DNA from: Sipunculus nudus
Taxonomy: Eukaryota > Annelida > Sipuncula > Golfingiida > Sipunculidae
Direction: 5' to 3'
Assembly (NCBI GenBank): GCA_026874595.1
Contig: CM049318.1
Location: forward strand, 24,571,456-24,635,455
Length of the DNA stretch: 64,000 bases
Below, piece by piece: positions 26,518-38,232 of the stretch. The translations under genes were made by a program, and so were the position numbers. Numbering within the stretch: position 1 is the stretch's first letter; every line of letters starts with the position of its first letter. Under the pieces are notes generated by a model. It ran no database searches and was not told the DNA's origin. It saw nothing but the letters and a program-made list of their open reading frames with translations.

Positions 26518-27879
26518 TTATGTTTTATACTTTGAAATTCCATATCCCAATAGGTCAAAATCTAATTTGTAAACATCTAGCAATGCTTTAAGGTCAGATC
26601 TTGACAGACTGTTTATTCCGGCTGTCCGAGCTGCATGTTTCCTCTTCTTAATTTTGGATACCGTACTTTTCCTCGCAAAGTCAACATGATTTTTAAACAT
26701 TTGGCGACATCGGTTTTGCCATGGTAGTTGTGACGGGGCGACTTTCTCCAGTAATCCTTCATTGCTTCTTACATTATACTCCGATAACGACGCGGTCATA
26801 TTTATTGACATCAGTTCAGTGATATAATCAGTTTTATCATTCGGATCAATAAATCCAGACTCAGTCCAATGGTTGATAATAGTTTGTTTTATAATTTGGT
26901 ATTTGCCACACATTTTTAAATCTTCTGTGGTTGCGTTTTTCAAGGGATACCGACAGGCCGCCTCTATAATAGAACCCTCACTTGTTTCTAAGCTGCCAGT
27001 GTTTTGTATCCTGGACTGGTGCATAATTAGATTTAAATCCGCATTGAAAGTGTCCAATGTGGCAACAATATCGTAATTTACCTCACACGGCAAACATGTG
27101 CGGTAATAAGGTCTCCAGTGCGCATTGGGAGTCCTCTTCTCTTCATGTTCCCATAAAACATACTTGACAAATTCTGGAAATGTGATATTAAAAGGACAAT
27201 CCTTCTCTTCCGCAGAATAGTTTGGTCGATACTTCTCAATGATAAACTTGCCATATTTTTTAATGAATCGAAAATTCATATTCAAAAATTTGCTTGTATA
27301 TGCCGACCACAATCGTGCGAACGGATCTCGTACAACCATAATTTTGAGATAGGTTTTTAGTTTGTACTCCCTTTCTTCTGCTGAGAGGTTTTCCAGGTTT
27401 TCACGCTCCTTCGGGGGTACTCTTTTCATGCCATTTTGTGCCCACAGTAACCTTAGCCAATACATTGAACCTGCCTTACCCAACTTACATATAATTATCT
27501 TTTGTTTGTTAAATACAAGCAAATTCCTATAACTCCACCTGCTGTGATCTTTTGTCAAATTTCGGGCGAGGTCAGTTTTGCAAACTTCGCGGATTCTGGC
27601 CTTCCGAGCCATCTGAACTTTATTAGCTACTGTCCATTCTGAATGGGTCCAATGCCCGTTGAAGTTCTCCCTCGTCAGTTCCAGTATGCCGATTGGTCCT
27701 TCATCATTACATTCTATATCAGGAGAAATGATTTTCCGATTCCATGGAGGCCCGAAAAGTACGTCAATCCAAGAATACATGAAACAAATGACTACTACCA
27801 ATAGCACCAAGAAAATCGGCTTGTAAAAGAATGTTCCGAAAACTGTCTTCTGTTTCGTAGCGTCCTGCCTTTTGGACAT
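26518..27879 (-). CDS. Carbohydrate sulfotransferase (CHST8-14/HNK-1ST-like), intact copy ST2
   Basis: A 453-residue paralogue of the gene at 57832-59172, with the same layout: signal anchor at about 21-38 (PIFLVLLVVVICFMYSW), 5'-PAPS motif KLGKAGSMYW at about 132-141, 3'-phosphate motif RDPFARLWSAY at about 184-194, the HWRPYYRTCLPCEV block, and the C-terminal YKLDFDLLGY. It is 7 residues longer because of an insertion after the first PAPS motif (KRVPPKERE region). The open frame runs 19 codons further upstream, but the MSKRQ start at 27879 is preferred. It matches the paralogue, and the upstream codons span a tttccag splice acceptor, so they are probably intronic. The polyadenylation-signal position used by ST4 reads GATAAA here. 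Golgi location and PAPS use follow from the family; the glycan substrate is unknown. Confidence 0.9.
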   Translation of the reverse strand: MSKRQDATKQKTVFGTFFYKPIFLVLLVVVICFMYSWIDVLFGPPWNRKIISPDIECNDEGPIGILELTRENFNGHWTHSEWTVANKVQMARKARIREVCKTDLARNLTKDHSRWSYRNLLVFNKQKIIICKLGKAGSMYWLRLLWAQNGMKRVPPKERENLENLSAEEREYKLKTYLKIMVVRDPFARLWSAYTSKFLNMNFRFIKKYGKFIIEKYRPNYSAEEKDCPFNITFPEFVKYVLWEHEEKRTPNAHWRPYYRTCLPCEVNYDIVATLDTFNADLNLIMHQSRIQNTGSLETSEGSIIEAACRYPLKNATTEDLKMCGKYQIIKQTIINHWTESGFIDPNDKTDYITELMSINMTASLSEYNVRSNEGLLEKVAPSQLPWQNRCRQMFKNHVDFARKSTVSKIKKRKHAARTAGINSLSRSDLKALLDVYKLDFDLLGYGISKYKT

Positions 27880-28534
27880 ATCTGGAAATTTAAATAAAAA
27901 GCATAAATACAAGACCAATGAGCAAAAATAACACATAGCTTTTATTTAAATAAAAAATTTAATATGCCTACTGCTTAATTGAATATTTACAAAAAGGTGG
28001 CTTTTGATGAATTAAGTATTTTCAGATCCCTTAGTATGAATCAAAGAACGTAAATGTTTATAAAAGGAGATTTTGCCAGAGCTCATCAGACATGCCAGAT
28101 GTAAGATGAAATTCAACATTATAGATAAGTCAATAGTAAGGGCACATTCACTCGTTATTCAGTCTCGAGATACCGAATTGATTAATATTTTGTCATGTAA
28201 ACTTCATTTTATATTAAAAGCAAACACGAAAGCATTATATACGTGACATTTTAAATTTCATAAAGCTCCTCTTAAATAAGTTCATATTCATTTCAGCCTA
28301 CTTACTATCAAGAACAAATAATCTTAATATTAAAGTGCCACCACCTGCAGCTTAAACTGACCATTCCAATGATCAATATGTCCATCAAATGTTGTGCTCA
28401 TAGCCCCAGCAAGTTCGTGGAATTACATAACTTGCATCACATTATATTCAGCCCATTTATATCGTCAAATTATGTGATCAGCGACAATTAAGACTTCGAA
28501 AATAATGTTAAAAATAATTAAACTCAATATATAC
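27880..28534. repeat. ST2 5' flank, shared with ST1 and ST4 flanks
   Basis: Aligns with 9812-10460 and 59173-59831. It includes the splice-acceptor-like tttccag immediately before the ST2 ATG. No independent gene. Confidence 0.75.
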
Positions 28535-28972
28535 CAGTGTTGGATTTAATGCAAATGCATTTCCATTTACATTTTCCACATTTGCATTTGAATACGAAGG
28601 CCATGCTGAAGAAGTAAGGAACAAATATCAAATATCAGCATCAAAATTTTTATCTGAACTTTTACTGGTATCACCTAAAAGTACTTTTTTCCAAATGATT
28701 TACTCTCCTGAAATACTTGACAGGAGTAAAACATAATTACACACATTGATATACCTGTATACAAATCTTGCATGACCAAATATTGCCACATGAGCTTGCC
28801 ACTTGGGCATGCATGCAGGTAATTTGGATTTGCTCACTTGGAATAACAAGGCTCTGTCTGTTCTCCGACATGAATAAAGGTGAACTCACCACAGGTATAT
28901 CTGTACCTGTCAGAGAAGGCACTTCACATGAGCTGCAACCCCTCCTTTATTCGTAGAACAATGCCCGCCGTA
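28535..28972. mobile_element. hAT-like element, left part only, in ST2 5' flank
   Basis: Begins CAGTGTTGGATTTAA like the copies at 10461 and 59832 and runs through the same interior with deletions. The right half is not present: the 47-bp minisatellite starts at 28973, and a LINE fragment follows it. Confidence 0.45.
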
Positions 28973-29875
28973 TGCCTGGACTAGCAATATTTAGACAGAG
29001 GTATAACGGTACCTCTGTATGCCTGGACTAGCAGTATTAAGACAGAGCCATAACTGTATTTCCCTATGCCTGGACTAGCAATATTTAGACAGAGGTATAA
29101 CTGTACCTCAAAATGCCTGCGCTAGCAATATTAAGACAGAGCCATAACTGTATTTCCGTATGCCTGGACTAGGAATATTTAGACAGAGGTATAACGGTAC
29201 CACCGTATTTCTAGACTAGCAATATTTAAACAGAGGTATAACGGTACCTCCGTATGCCTAGACTAGCAATATTCAGATAGAGTTATAACTGTACCTCCGG
29301 ATGCCTGGACTAGCAATGTTTAGAACTCATCACAGGTAGATCTGTACCTGTCAGAGAAGGCACCTGACATGAGCTGCATCCCCTCCTTTATTAGGAGAAC
29401 AATGCCAGCCGTATGCCTGGACTAGCAATATTTTGACAGAGGTATAACTGTACCTCCGAATGCCTGGACTAGCAATATTAAGGCAGAGGTATAATGGTAA
29501 CTGCTTATGACTGGACTATCAATATTTAGACAGAGGTATAACTGTACCTCAAAATGACTAGACCAGCAATATTTAGACAGAGCCATAACTGTATTCCCGT
29601 ATGCCTGTACTTTGAATATTTAGACAGAGGTACAACGGTACTTCTGTATGCCTACACTAGCAATATTTAGATAGAGTTATAACTGTACCTCCGGATGCCT
29701 GGACTAGCAATATTAAGGCAGAGGTATAATGGTACCTCCTTATGACTGGACTAGCAATATTTAAACCGAGGTATAACTGTACCTCAAAATGCCTGGACCA
29801 GCAATATTTAGACAAGGGTATAATGGTTCCTCCGTATGACTGGACTAGCAATGTTTAGACAGAGGTAGAACCGAT
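28973..29875. repeat. 47-bp minisatellite, about 18 units in two blocks
   Basis: Unit starts (tgcctggactagcaatat...) fall exactly 47 bp apart at 28973, 29020, 29067, 29114, 29161, 29208, 29255 and 29302. After a break they resume at 29414, 29461, 29508, 29555, 29602, 29649, 29696, 29743, 29790 and 29837. The break (29325-29413) is a second copy of the left flank (28884-28972), so a larger block of 441 bp was itself duplicated. Most units contain GAGGTA and TACCTC six bases apart, a potential small hairpin. Single founder units sit at the paralogous sites near 10990-11040 and 60390-60437. Confidence 0.93.
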
Positions 29876-29884
29876 ATATCTATC

Positions 29885-31255
29885 TTTAATAAATCCAGTC
29901 TGGTCACTTTGAATCAATTCTGCTAACACATATATTAATATATTTATTAATCTTTTTGTAATAATTTTATGATCAGTATTTGGTAAAGTGAGTGGTCTCC
30001 AAATTTTTTTGGTAGCAGCTTATAATCCCTTGTCTCTGTGTTAAAGAAAACTTACCAATTTGGAAGGAATATTGTATAGATTTAATAAAAAAAATCTGTT
30101 CATCTCTTTCTAAAAGAATTTATAAAATTCAGTAGTAAGGCCATCGGTGCCTGGAGAGTTTCCATTTTTCATTGCATTTAAACTTTTGAATAATTCTCCA
30201 TTTAATTCTTCAGACCATGTTATGTCCGTCTTCGGTATATTTATCTGATATTTATCCAGAAAGCTATTTACTTTGCCTGCATTGTATTCAATATTAGAAG
30301 ATAAATATTATTGCAATAAATTTCTTCTTCTTTCAAAATTTCTCTCTGATCAACGATCATTTTTACATTATCATCTTATCTATTTATTCATTTCCTTTTG
30401 AAGTTACGTTTCTCAAGTTTTAGAAAATATATTCTTGAATTTCCCTTCCTCATACCATCTGACTTTACTCCTTAACATAGCTCCCCTAGTTTATTCTTCG
30501 ATTAATTATTTAATTCATATTTAATAAAATCAAAGTGTCTGATAATTCTGAATTTTCAATCTATTTAATTCTTTTTCTAAGAAAGTTAGTTGACATTTTT
30601 TGTCTTTTTAGCTTTTGTCTTTTTAGCTGAGAACTATAACTTATTGTAAATCCACTGATGGGCCTTTTTATGGTATCCCACAGCAAGGAAGGATTTGCTT
30701 CTTTGTTATCTGATATTGTATTAAAAATACATTTTTTGGTCATGTAAAAGTGAATTATTGAATTAATAATTTTCAAAATCCAGGTCCTCTAACATTGTGC
30801 GGATTATTTAAACCTAAAACAATACCTCCGTTTTATTACCTGGGACTATATCTACTACATGGATAAAACCAACAAGTCCTAATGATATTAGGAAATAATC
30901 TAATTTATTATTACGTGACCATATATACATTTTAACATTAGGATTAAAGTGTCTCCAGACATCTATTAAATCTAAATCTAAAATTCCCTCTTATATTAAT
31001 TTACGTGTTTGATTTTATTAGAATGATAACCATCTAGTCGATCCATATGAGGCACCATTACATTGTTCCAGTCGCCTCCCACAATAACATTTTCATTGAA
31101 CATGTTTTCAATTTGACAAAATAAATTATTAAAGAAATTTGTATCTTAATTATTAGGTGCATATATATTACATAATGTTACCCTAATGTCATCTATAGTA
31201 ATATCCATAATAATAAATCTCCCATTTTCATCAGAATTTACACTATGGATAAAAG
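29885..31255 (-). mobile_element. L1-like non-LTR retrotransposon (LINE) fragment, endonuclease to mid reverse transcriptase
   Basis: Read on the minus strand, 31250-30830 gives apurinic-endonuclease-like protein: GRFIIMDITIDDIRVTLCNI then YAPNN, IVGGDWNNVMVPHMDRLDGY, and a KLDYFLISL-like segment in a shifted frame. From about 30490 downward comes RGAMLRSKVRWYEEGKFKN, then at 30175-30115 the reverse transcriptase motif GNSPGTDGLTTEFYK, and near 29890 QSDQTGFIK. These are hallmarks of L1-type ORF2. Frameshifts and stops occur throughout, so it is dead. Both ends are missing: the endonuclease N-terminus meets the Gypsy protease at about 31260, and the reverse transcriptase stops at the edge of the 47-bp minisatellite, before its catalytic YADD-type box. 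Confidence 0.85.
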
Positions 31256-31473
31256 GTGGATTGTTGATGGAGGGTGTCGTCGACACCAAAGAACAAAGCT
31301 GTCGACTTCGTGGTTGACAGTGGTTCGGATATGTCCTTGTTGACTATACTTTCTTCCGGCAGCTCCCATGCGGGATATGAAATCTCCTCTGCTTCCAAAA
31401 ACAAGATGCACTTTAGAGTAGGGTTTGACTTGAAGTTTCGGTTGGGTAACCAGATATGGAATCGTATCTTTAT

Positions 31474-32105
31474 GGAGCGTGGTGGCGTAATGGTTAGGGC
31501 TCTGGACTTGTGACCGCAAGGTCGTGGTTTCGCGTCATGATGTGACCGTCGTTGGTGCTAAGACTCCAAGGCAAAGCCTATATAGGGGCCTAGACAGCTG
31601 AGTGGTAAAACGCTTGGCTCTCTCCGCTGGCGACCCGGGTTCGATCCCCGACGTGGCTATGAGAGTGGGTTGTGGTTGCCCATCCAAGGCCGGTGGTTTT
31701 CTCCGGGTACTCCGGTTTCTTCCACCTCTACAGACTACCGAACGCCATCACCGGAGCCATAGAGAGTGCTTCGATTAGTTATAATAACTATTTGTACAAT
31801 CCATGTAAAATAAATAGGTTTATATTTAAGTTGATATATTTATACCCCAAGGGTGCACTCTCTTGATCCAGGAGTGAATGGGTGGTGGTCATGGGAGGAA
31901 GGCAAATGTAGAACGAAACTACCTAAAAGCGCCTGATACGGCTGTTTGAGTTGCATTCTCTCCAAGGAGCCGAGAAAGGCAAAAAGGAGGAATAGACCCG
32001 AAAGACCATGAAGGCAAAGTGTAAAGTCGGATGGGACTGACATCGTTGGTCATATCATGTTTTAAACCCCCACCTTTACCTTTTCATCAACAAGTTAGGC
32101 CTTGA
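31474..32105 (+). mobile_element. tRNA-derived SINE (family SA) inside Gypsy copy 1, with a second SINE nested in it
   Basis: The head gagcgtggtggcgtaatgg matches a pol III A box; gtgaccgcaaggtcgtggtt is the B-box area. The body runs gctaagactccaaggc...aggagccgagaa (the Gypsy-flanked SINE resumes at 31846), and ends aaacccccacctttacc. The insertion of another SINE at 31587-31830 splits it. Relatives at 41478, 44187, 45842 and 63028. Confidence 0.65.
31587..31830 (+). mobile_element. tRNA-derived SINE (family SB), nested copy
   Basis: The tRNA-like head has A box agctgagtggtaaaacgc and a perfect B box GGTTCGATCCC in a 4-bp stem/7-base loop T arm. The conserved centre is ccggtggttttctccggg then tactccggtttc, and the tail is gattagttataataact...gtaaaataaat. 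The centre resembles conserved-domain SINEs described from bivalves and other invertebrates (MetaSINE-type; recalled, not checked). Other copies at 4780-4925 and 24868-25085. It is not a functional tRNA, since the acceptor stem does not pair. Confidence 0.75.
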
Positions 32106-34435
32106 AAGGTATTTTTTTTAATTCTTGTATTTTAGGCGAGATGTCAGTTGGCTGATTGACATGAAATTAAGAATACTACATACCGAGCAAGAGCAGTACA
32201 TATTGCGGGCTGAATCGAGCGATATTTCATGCAGAGTATCTCCTTGGATAAGCTCAGGGTTTCAAACGGTCAACCTTTAAGACCTGGTGCAACCTTTAAC
32301 ATCACTGATCTGATTGAGGAGACCAGACTCTTCATGGGAACAGCTTTAGTCAATAACACAAACCTTGATGACACCTTGATGAACCTAGGTCAAGATAATG
32401 AGCAAGTGCCCGCTGGACACAGAGTAGGAGTGGTGGAAGAAGTTGATACAGTCCCTCAGGTGACTGATTCAGTGGTGTGCGGATCACCCACTGACGCCAC
32501 AGTGCCTGAATATTTGGAACTCTTCTTAGAGGAGATATTGAGTCCTGAACAGAAAAAGAACATATAAAGCGACTGGTAGCCGAATATAATGATATGTTCG
32601 CGTCACCATACGGAGCTTTTTGACTCACCGATTTAGTAGAACACACAATTGATACAGAGGGTCGCCGACCGATAACACAACATCCATGGAGGTTTCCGTT
32701 TTGCCGACAGGAAATAGGTAACCAAGAAATACACAAGAATTTTGATAAAAGCTGTATAGAATCAAGTGACAGTCCATGGGCTAGCCCTATTGTACTTGTG
32801 ACCAAGCGTGTGGATTATAGGCGTTTAAACGCGATGACCCGTTAAGGCGCGTATCCACTGCCGCAAATGGATGAAACTATGGATATTCTGTCAGGTACAG
32901 AGTGGTTCATTATCCAGGATCAAGCAAGTGACCACTGGTAGGTCAGCGTAGCGGACAAAGACTTTCTAGTACGACATTAACGACGAGGAAGAGACTCCTC
33001 CAATGGCGATTCATGCTATTCGGACTTTGTGACACCTAAGCAACCTTTTAAGGTGCAGACTTTGACCAGGCTTTGGTAAACCTGAAGATAGTATTCAACC
33101 GACTGAGATCAGCTAAGCTGAGGCTCAAACCGAGGAAATGCATATTATTCTAGCCGAGTGTTCTTGGGAAATGTGCAGGAATGGAGTGTCTATCAGAAGT
33201 GAGAAGCTTCCTCGACTTCGCTTCAGATTACATGAGATTCATACCAGAGAACGCACACATCGCCTAACCTCTAAAGACTTTTTCAAGTGGGATGATGACT
33301 GTGAGGAAGCCTTCCGGCATTTGAAACAGAAGCTTACTCCTCTCGCCCTGAAAAACTACTGATCCTAGAAACGTATGCCACTGGGGACAGCGCTGGAAGC
33401 TGCCTATCACAGATTCAAGATGGACAAGAGCGAGTTGTGGCTTATGCGAGCAAAAGCCTAAGAACAGCCCAGAGGAAAAACTGTACCCCAATACGGGAAT
33501 TGCTAGCAGTGGTGAGTACCATCGGAGTACCATTACTGATCAGGTCGGACCATGCTTCTATAAAATGGCTACTAAACTGGAAGGAGAGGGCCTAATAACT
33601 AAGTGGATTTTCCTACTAGATACGTATGACTTTACCATTTGACACCGTCCTGGACCTTATCATGAAAATACTGATGGAATCACTGGCATCACTGCATTCA
33701 GTAGTAAAGGCATCACTGTCGTTTAGCCACCACTGAGTCCAAGACAATGGAAGTGACAGCAATCGAAGTAGGCCCTTTAGTGCCAATGGATCCGTAATGG
33801 AGCTCTCTGCCATAAATTTTATCAGGCTGTTAAGTTAAATACGGTCTTTCATTTGGACGTTTAACTGATATCCGCAAAAGGATAATGATGCAGCTGCATG
33901 ATCATAAAACAGGGGAACCTCTTGGGTTCCCCAAGACGCTCCACAACACCAGACAGTGGTTCTACCTGTCCGGACTTCGGGTAGACGTGGAACGATAGTG
34001 CAGACCATGTAGAGAATGCGGGGTCAAAAACCGATGCAAAAGAGAGACAAGACACCAAGCAAACATGAAGTGGCAGGCAGCACTCTCCATAAAAAATAAT
34101 CAGTGACAGAAGAAGAAGAGTGCTGTCATGAGACAGCTTGTCAAATGAGTCGGCATGGAAGATAACCCGCTGATGTTACGAACAGAAGGATCCAGAACTG
34201 AGATGCGACTCCAAAACACCTACAGTCCCGTATGGACTGCCCGTATTTGTGGCAGGTACAAGAGTGCTCATGATGTGAGAGCGATACCAGTCCATATCGG
34301 GAACGAAAGGGCGACAAAGATTTCGTGGTCAAGACGGACGTGAGGGCTCAGGCAGAACCTTAGAAGACCCGAGCAATTCGCTGTGAGGTGGCTGTGTGCA
34401 AGCTGTAAAGCTAGTTGTTAGTTGTTGACCGGCTT

Positions 34436-34510
34436 CTGAGGCTCAGGGGTAGAGGACTCAACGCCGGAAGATTGTGAGTTCGAATTTCAGCCGAGGCGGT
34501 GAGATTTTTC
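34436..34510 (+). mobile_element. tRNA-like SINE head downstream of Gypsy copy 1
   Basis: ctgaggctcaggggtagagg (A box) and gagttcgaatttc (B box) with about 30-nt spacing. No clear body. Confidence 0.45.
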
Positions 34511-34779
34511 GCGGTCGGCCCCTACCCAGGTTGAGCTCTGCAGGTTGTATGTAGAAATTGTGCCCAACAGTCGTATTTCACTCACATACGGATTATAACT
34601 AACGCAAATAAAGGCCACGATCACCCAAATGATAATCAGTTCGAGGTTGTCATATGTTGCTGCTAACGACTCAACGGGTCCCGTGAAGGAAAAATTATCT
34701 TTTTTTTCTGTTATCATTTGGCTAACCAATAACTAATTAATCAGCCCGTTACTATTATGGCTGGTCTGTGCAAATACTA

Positions 34780-35210
34780 TACCGGTTTACAAATCCAAAT
34801 AAGCACATTTCTCTGCGCCGCTGGAAATACTATTCTGTACCAGAACGGCCCAAGAGCATTGTTTCCGAGCATTTTTGCGTCAATTAAAATACTATATCGG
34901 TTCTTGATTCTCACGACTGAAAATACCATATCGGTTTTAAGTCTAAGTCACCAAGAGCATTTTTGCTGCCCTGGAAATAGTATACCGTGTCTGAATGGCT
35001 CAGGAGCACTGTTGCGCCGCTGGAAATACTATACTGTATCTGAATGGCCCACGAGCATTTTTCTTTGCTTTGGAAATAGTATAGCGTACCTGTATGGTCA
35101 TTGTTTTTAATGTTGCGGCGCTGGAAATATTTTTTACAAACTTGTATGGCCCATGAGCATTTTTGCGGCGCAAATACTATGTCGGTACATGCCGCGCCTG
35201 GAGGGCATAG
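34780..35210. repeat. About 55-70-bp degenerate tandem array
   Basis: Repeated phrases 'cgctggaaatactatactg', 'gaatggcccacgagcattt' and 'gcggcgctggaaatat' recur about seven times with irregular spacing. The short frames on both strands here are by-products of the array. No gene. Confidence 0.7.
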
Positions 35211-37439
35211 TATATTTGATGTACTCAACATTTTTATTTAAAATCACAGCTCAGCGTTCGTTTCTACAGGGTCATAATATTTGACCACTTTCTCACGACG
35301 AATGAAATATCTGTAGTAAAATTCAACATAATCACACACTCCACACTACAAGAATAAATGGTTAAATGCAGAATCCTTCAGGGGTCTATATGGTGGAACA
35401 ATGGGGAACACGCTTAGATTACTTGATGTATGCAATCAATTACGATTACTTTGAAAGTAAACAATTACGCTTACAATTTTGATTACCATAGTATGTTTAG
35501 GTTATCGACTACAATTATATATGAGTTAGATAAAATAGTTTAAAGAACAACTGGAAATGATTTATATCATTTCGAATGCTTGTTGCACTTTATTAACATA
35601 AGTCTGGAATTAATTATTTCGCAGGGTGGGTAAAAAAAAACATATGCGGGGTTGGGACGGGTCCGGGCTAAAATCTAGAATATGTGGGGCGGGGTAGGCA
35701 ACATGATTAAAATGTTGGTTTCTGCCAAAAATTTGGTTGTAGTTACAGTGATCACCTGTATTAGTACATAATGCCCATGTCGGTTCCCGTTTCTTTGATT
35801 ATTCCATTTTCTGGAGAGAGCTGACTGTATGTAAACTTACTGAGCTGGTGAAATCTTAATTCTCTCTCTTTTTTAGACAGATTCGTGTTTGAAGTTCCAA
35901 CTGGGTATGATGTTGTACAAATGTACCTGGCCATAATGTTTTAGTTTTAGACTGTTCAGTACTGAAGGCTTATAGTTGTGGCCAGTCTCTCATATTACAT
36001 GACCCAGGGTATAGAGCATCAGCAGTATTACCTGTGCCTTAAAAGAAGCCACTACAGGGGCTGCATCTGGCTTTGTCACCAAGTGGATATAGCTTTACAT
36101 AATCCGCAAAGCCTGAGGTATTCTCCTCATTAATCTGCCTAAGACCAATGGCTGGTTTAGAGCACTGCATGCATAATTACTGCATGTAACAAAGAAGCCA
36201 TGCTTTTTTTAAATCTTTCTCTGTGAACACCTCCTGGATAAGAGCTAGACTCCCTCCGTAGTCCCATGAAATATCTAATTCTATATCTCCATGGAAGTAC
36301 CACACCCTTCCCCCTTTTCAGTTAATTAGCTTAACATTACTCAACAGACATTATTAATCTTACCACCGAACATATCTTTGTAAATAATGAGGTGTGCAAT
36401 GTTAGCCAATACTATCCTTCAGCTAGAGCAGCTACTGGTTATGAGCATACATACTTAATAGAAAAGGATCCCTTCATCTTTGAGTTTTTTTTATATTTAA
36501 GTATATATGCATGTACATGGAAGACATATCTATAGAGCCGGGTCTGTTTATTTTCCCAATTAAAATGTTAAATCTGACCGTTAAAGGTATGCTAATTTGT
36601 TTTAAGCAATAAGGTCTCGTTCGGTTCTGAACTGATAGTAGTTTGTGTAGTCAGGATGTTGTACAGATGTATATATTAATGCCCATATACTAATGAGGTG
36701 ATTTGCTCAGGAGTTAAATGGCAGGAGAACATTACCTGGCTTACTAAAACTGCTCATCTTTGCAGTACCAATTACACAATTACGTATAACTAAGAGCTAT
36801 TATATAGTAGGCCCTTCACCATGGTCTTTAATAAATTTATAATATATATACTAAATATGATACGAATTAAATTGAAAAAGCTGGTTTTATTTATTCTTCT
36901 CTTATTTCATCTCAAAATGCTCACAAACAGAATGCACCTAGCTTCCATTTGATACATCTACTACCTAAGTATGATTTGACAGCGGTCAGGAGTGCCATCC
37001 GGAGCATACTTTTCTCTTAATAATGATTTTTATCAGTGTTAAACATAAAAAGATAAGTGTTCTAGTAAACATTAACTGTAGCTGTTTACAATTGGAAATA
37101 CAAAAGTAACCAATGTAATCATATCTTATTATCATGATAACGATTATATTTGGCGAGTAACTGATTCCGGTTACAATTAATAAATAAATGTAATTGATTA
37201 CGATTACCATTACTTAAAAAAAGATATCGATTTCAATTGATTTCGATTACTTATTACGATTATCAGATGGTAATTATCTGATAAATATATACAAATAGTA
37301 AGTTAAACGTCACAAAGTTCCCGCTATACCGCACACACAGCTAGATGACCAGAGGTAACAGCGCTTGCCGGAAATAACGTAAAGTTAGTCAGATGAATAA
37401 GCAATGCCAAAGTTGAAGAAAATAAGCCATGGTTTACAA
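35211..37439. other. Non-coding stretch with GATTAC-rich ends
   Basis: Near both ends (35410-35520 and 37130-37270) gattac/gtaatc motifs cluster, e.g. caatcaattacgattacttt and gtaattgattacgattacc. The interior shows no recognisable gene. It could be a decayed transposon with motif-rich subterminal regions, but no terminal repeats or target duplication could be defined. Confidence 0.4.
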
Positions 37440-38232
37440 AGATAGTACCAATATTAACAAATGTATGAAGAAGGTAATATTTTGATATGTCTTGATAACC
37501 TTAACATTTACCTTGACCTATTTGAAGAATGCACATAGGACTTCAAGATATTGTTCAAATTTACAAAGCAATTTCTGCAAAACTGTAGAATGCTATATGT
37601 TAGACACATGAACCACCAAGTAGGTGAGACTGAGGACAAATGACAGACATATGATAATCCAAACTGGAGTTATCACCAGGGAACAAATATAACGGACATA
37701 CAGAAAGACGAACAGACGGACGGACAGGGTGATTACCATAGGACAAACAACGATTCAAGCACGGCCCTACTAAACACAGAAGGTTTTAGGACACATATGT
37801 TACCAAAGTAGCGAATCTTGAAAAAAATGCACAAAAAATAGAAGTAAATACAGGTGGCGCCACCAGTCCTCAGGAACTGAAGAAATCATTTATAATCAAT
37901 AAACACACTGGGATTCAGGACAACGGAAGAACCCACATCTGAGAAATTGACATAACATCTGTTATTCGATGGTCTCAAAATACAGGAAAAATGTAAAAAT
38001 TAGAAACTAGGGACCCATGTGTCACGACGTTCTTCTGGAAGGTTGATGAGCTTTTTCAAAATAAGGTGCAAATGGTCAGTTGGAAAACAACCTGTCCACC
38101 TAAACTGAATTTATCATCCATAAACTAATGAGTGAATGGATGGGCTCTATAACCTGGACCTTTTACCAAGTAATCCCAACATCGCGATCCATGCATGTTT
38201 TATTTAAAAAATGAAGGTTATGTATCAAACTT

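Larger units (their letters stand above)
31268..34085 (+). mobile_element. Decayed Ty3/Gypsy LTR-retrotransposon pol region, copy 1
   Basis: In order: retropepsin-like VDFVVDSGSDMSLL with a DSG active site (about 31300-31345); a SINE insertion (31474-32105); a linker ORF 32229-32567; reverse transcriptase fragments (HTIDTEGRRPITQHPWRFP, SPWASPIVLVTK, DYRRLNAMTR, AYPLPQMDETMDIL) to about 32950; a deleted palm in which the YxDD box is not found; LRLKPRKC near 33130; a degraded RNase H region 33290-33600 (DECEEAFRHLKQKLT-like, VAYASKSL-like); and an integrase zinc-binding-like stretch (QLHDHKTGEPLG, CRPCREC) at 33880-34010. Many stops and frameshifts. LTRs, gag and the integrase core were not recognised. 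The relative at 62385-64000 has the same order. Confidence 0.88.

Noticed and set aside
26518-27936. The longer ST2 start with 19 extra residues
   Set aside because: The extra codons cross a tttccag splice acceptor shared with ST1 and ST4 and are not matched in the paralogue. The MSKRQ start is preferred.
28973-29875. CRISPR-like regular repeats
   Set aside because: The 47-bp units abut each other without unique spacers and vary along their whole length. It is a minisatellite in a eukaryotic context.
31587-31660. A functional tRNA gene
   Set aside because: A and B boxes are good, but the acceptor stem does not pair, and a SINE body and tail follow.
34757-35231. Overlapping frames of 106-117 codons on both strands
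   Set aside because: They are produced by the degenerate tandem array; both strands being open and repeating the same short peptide argues against coding.
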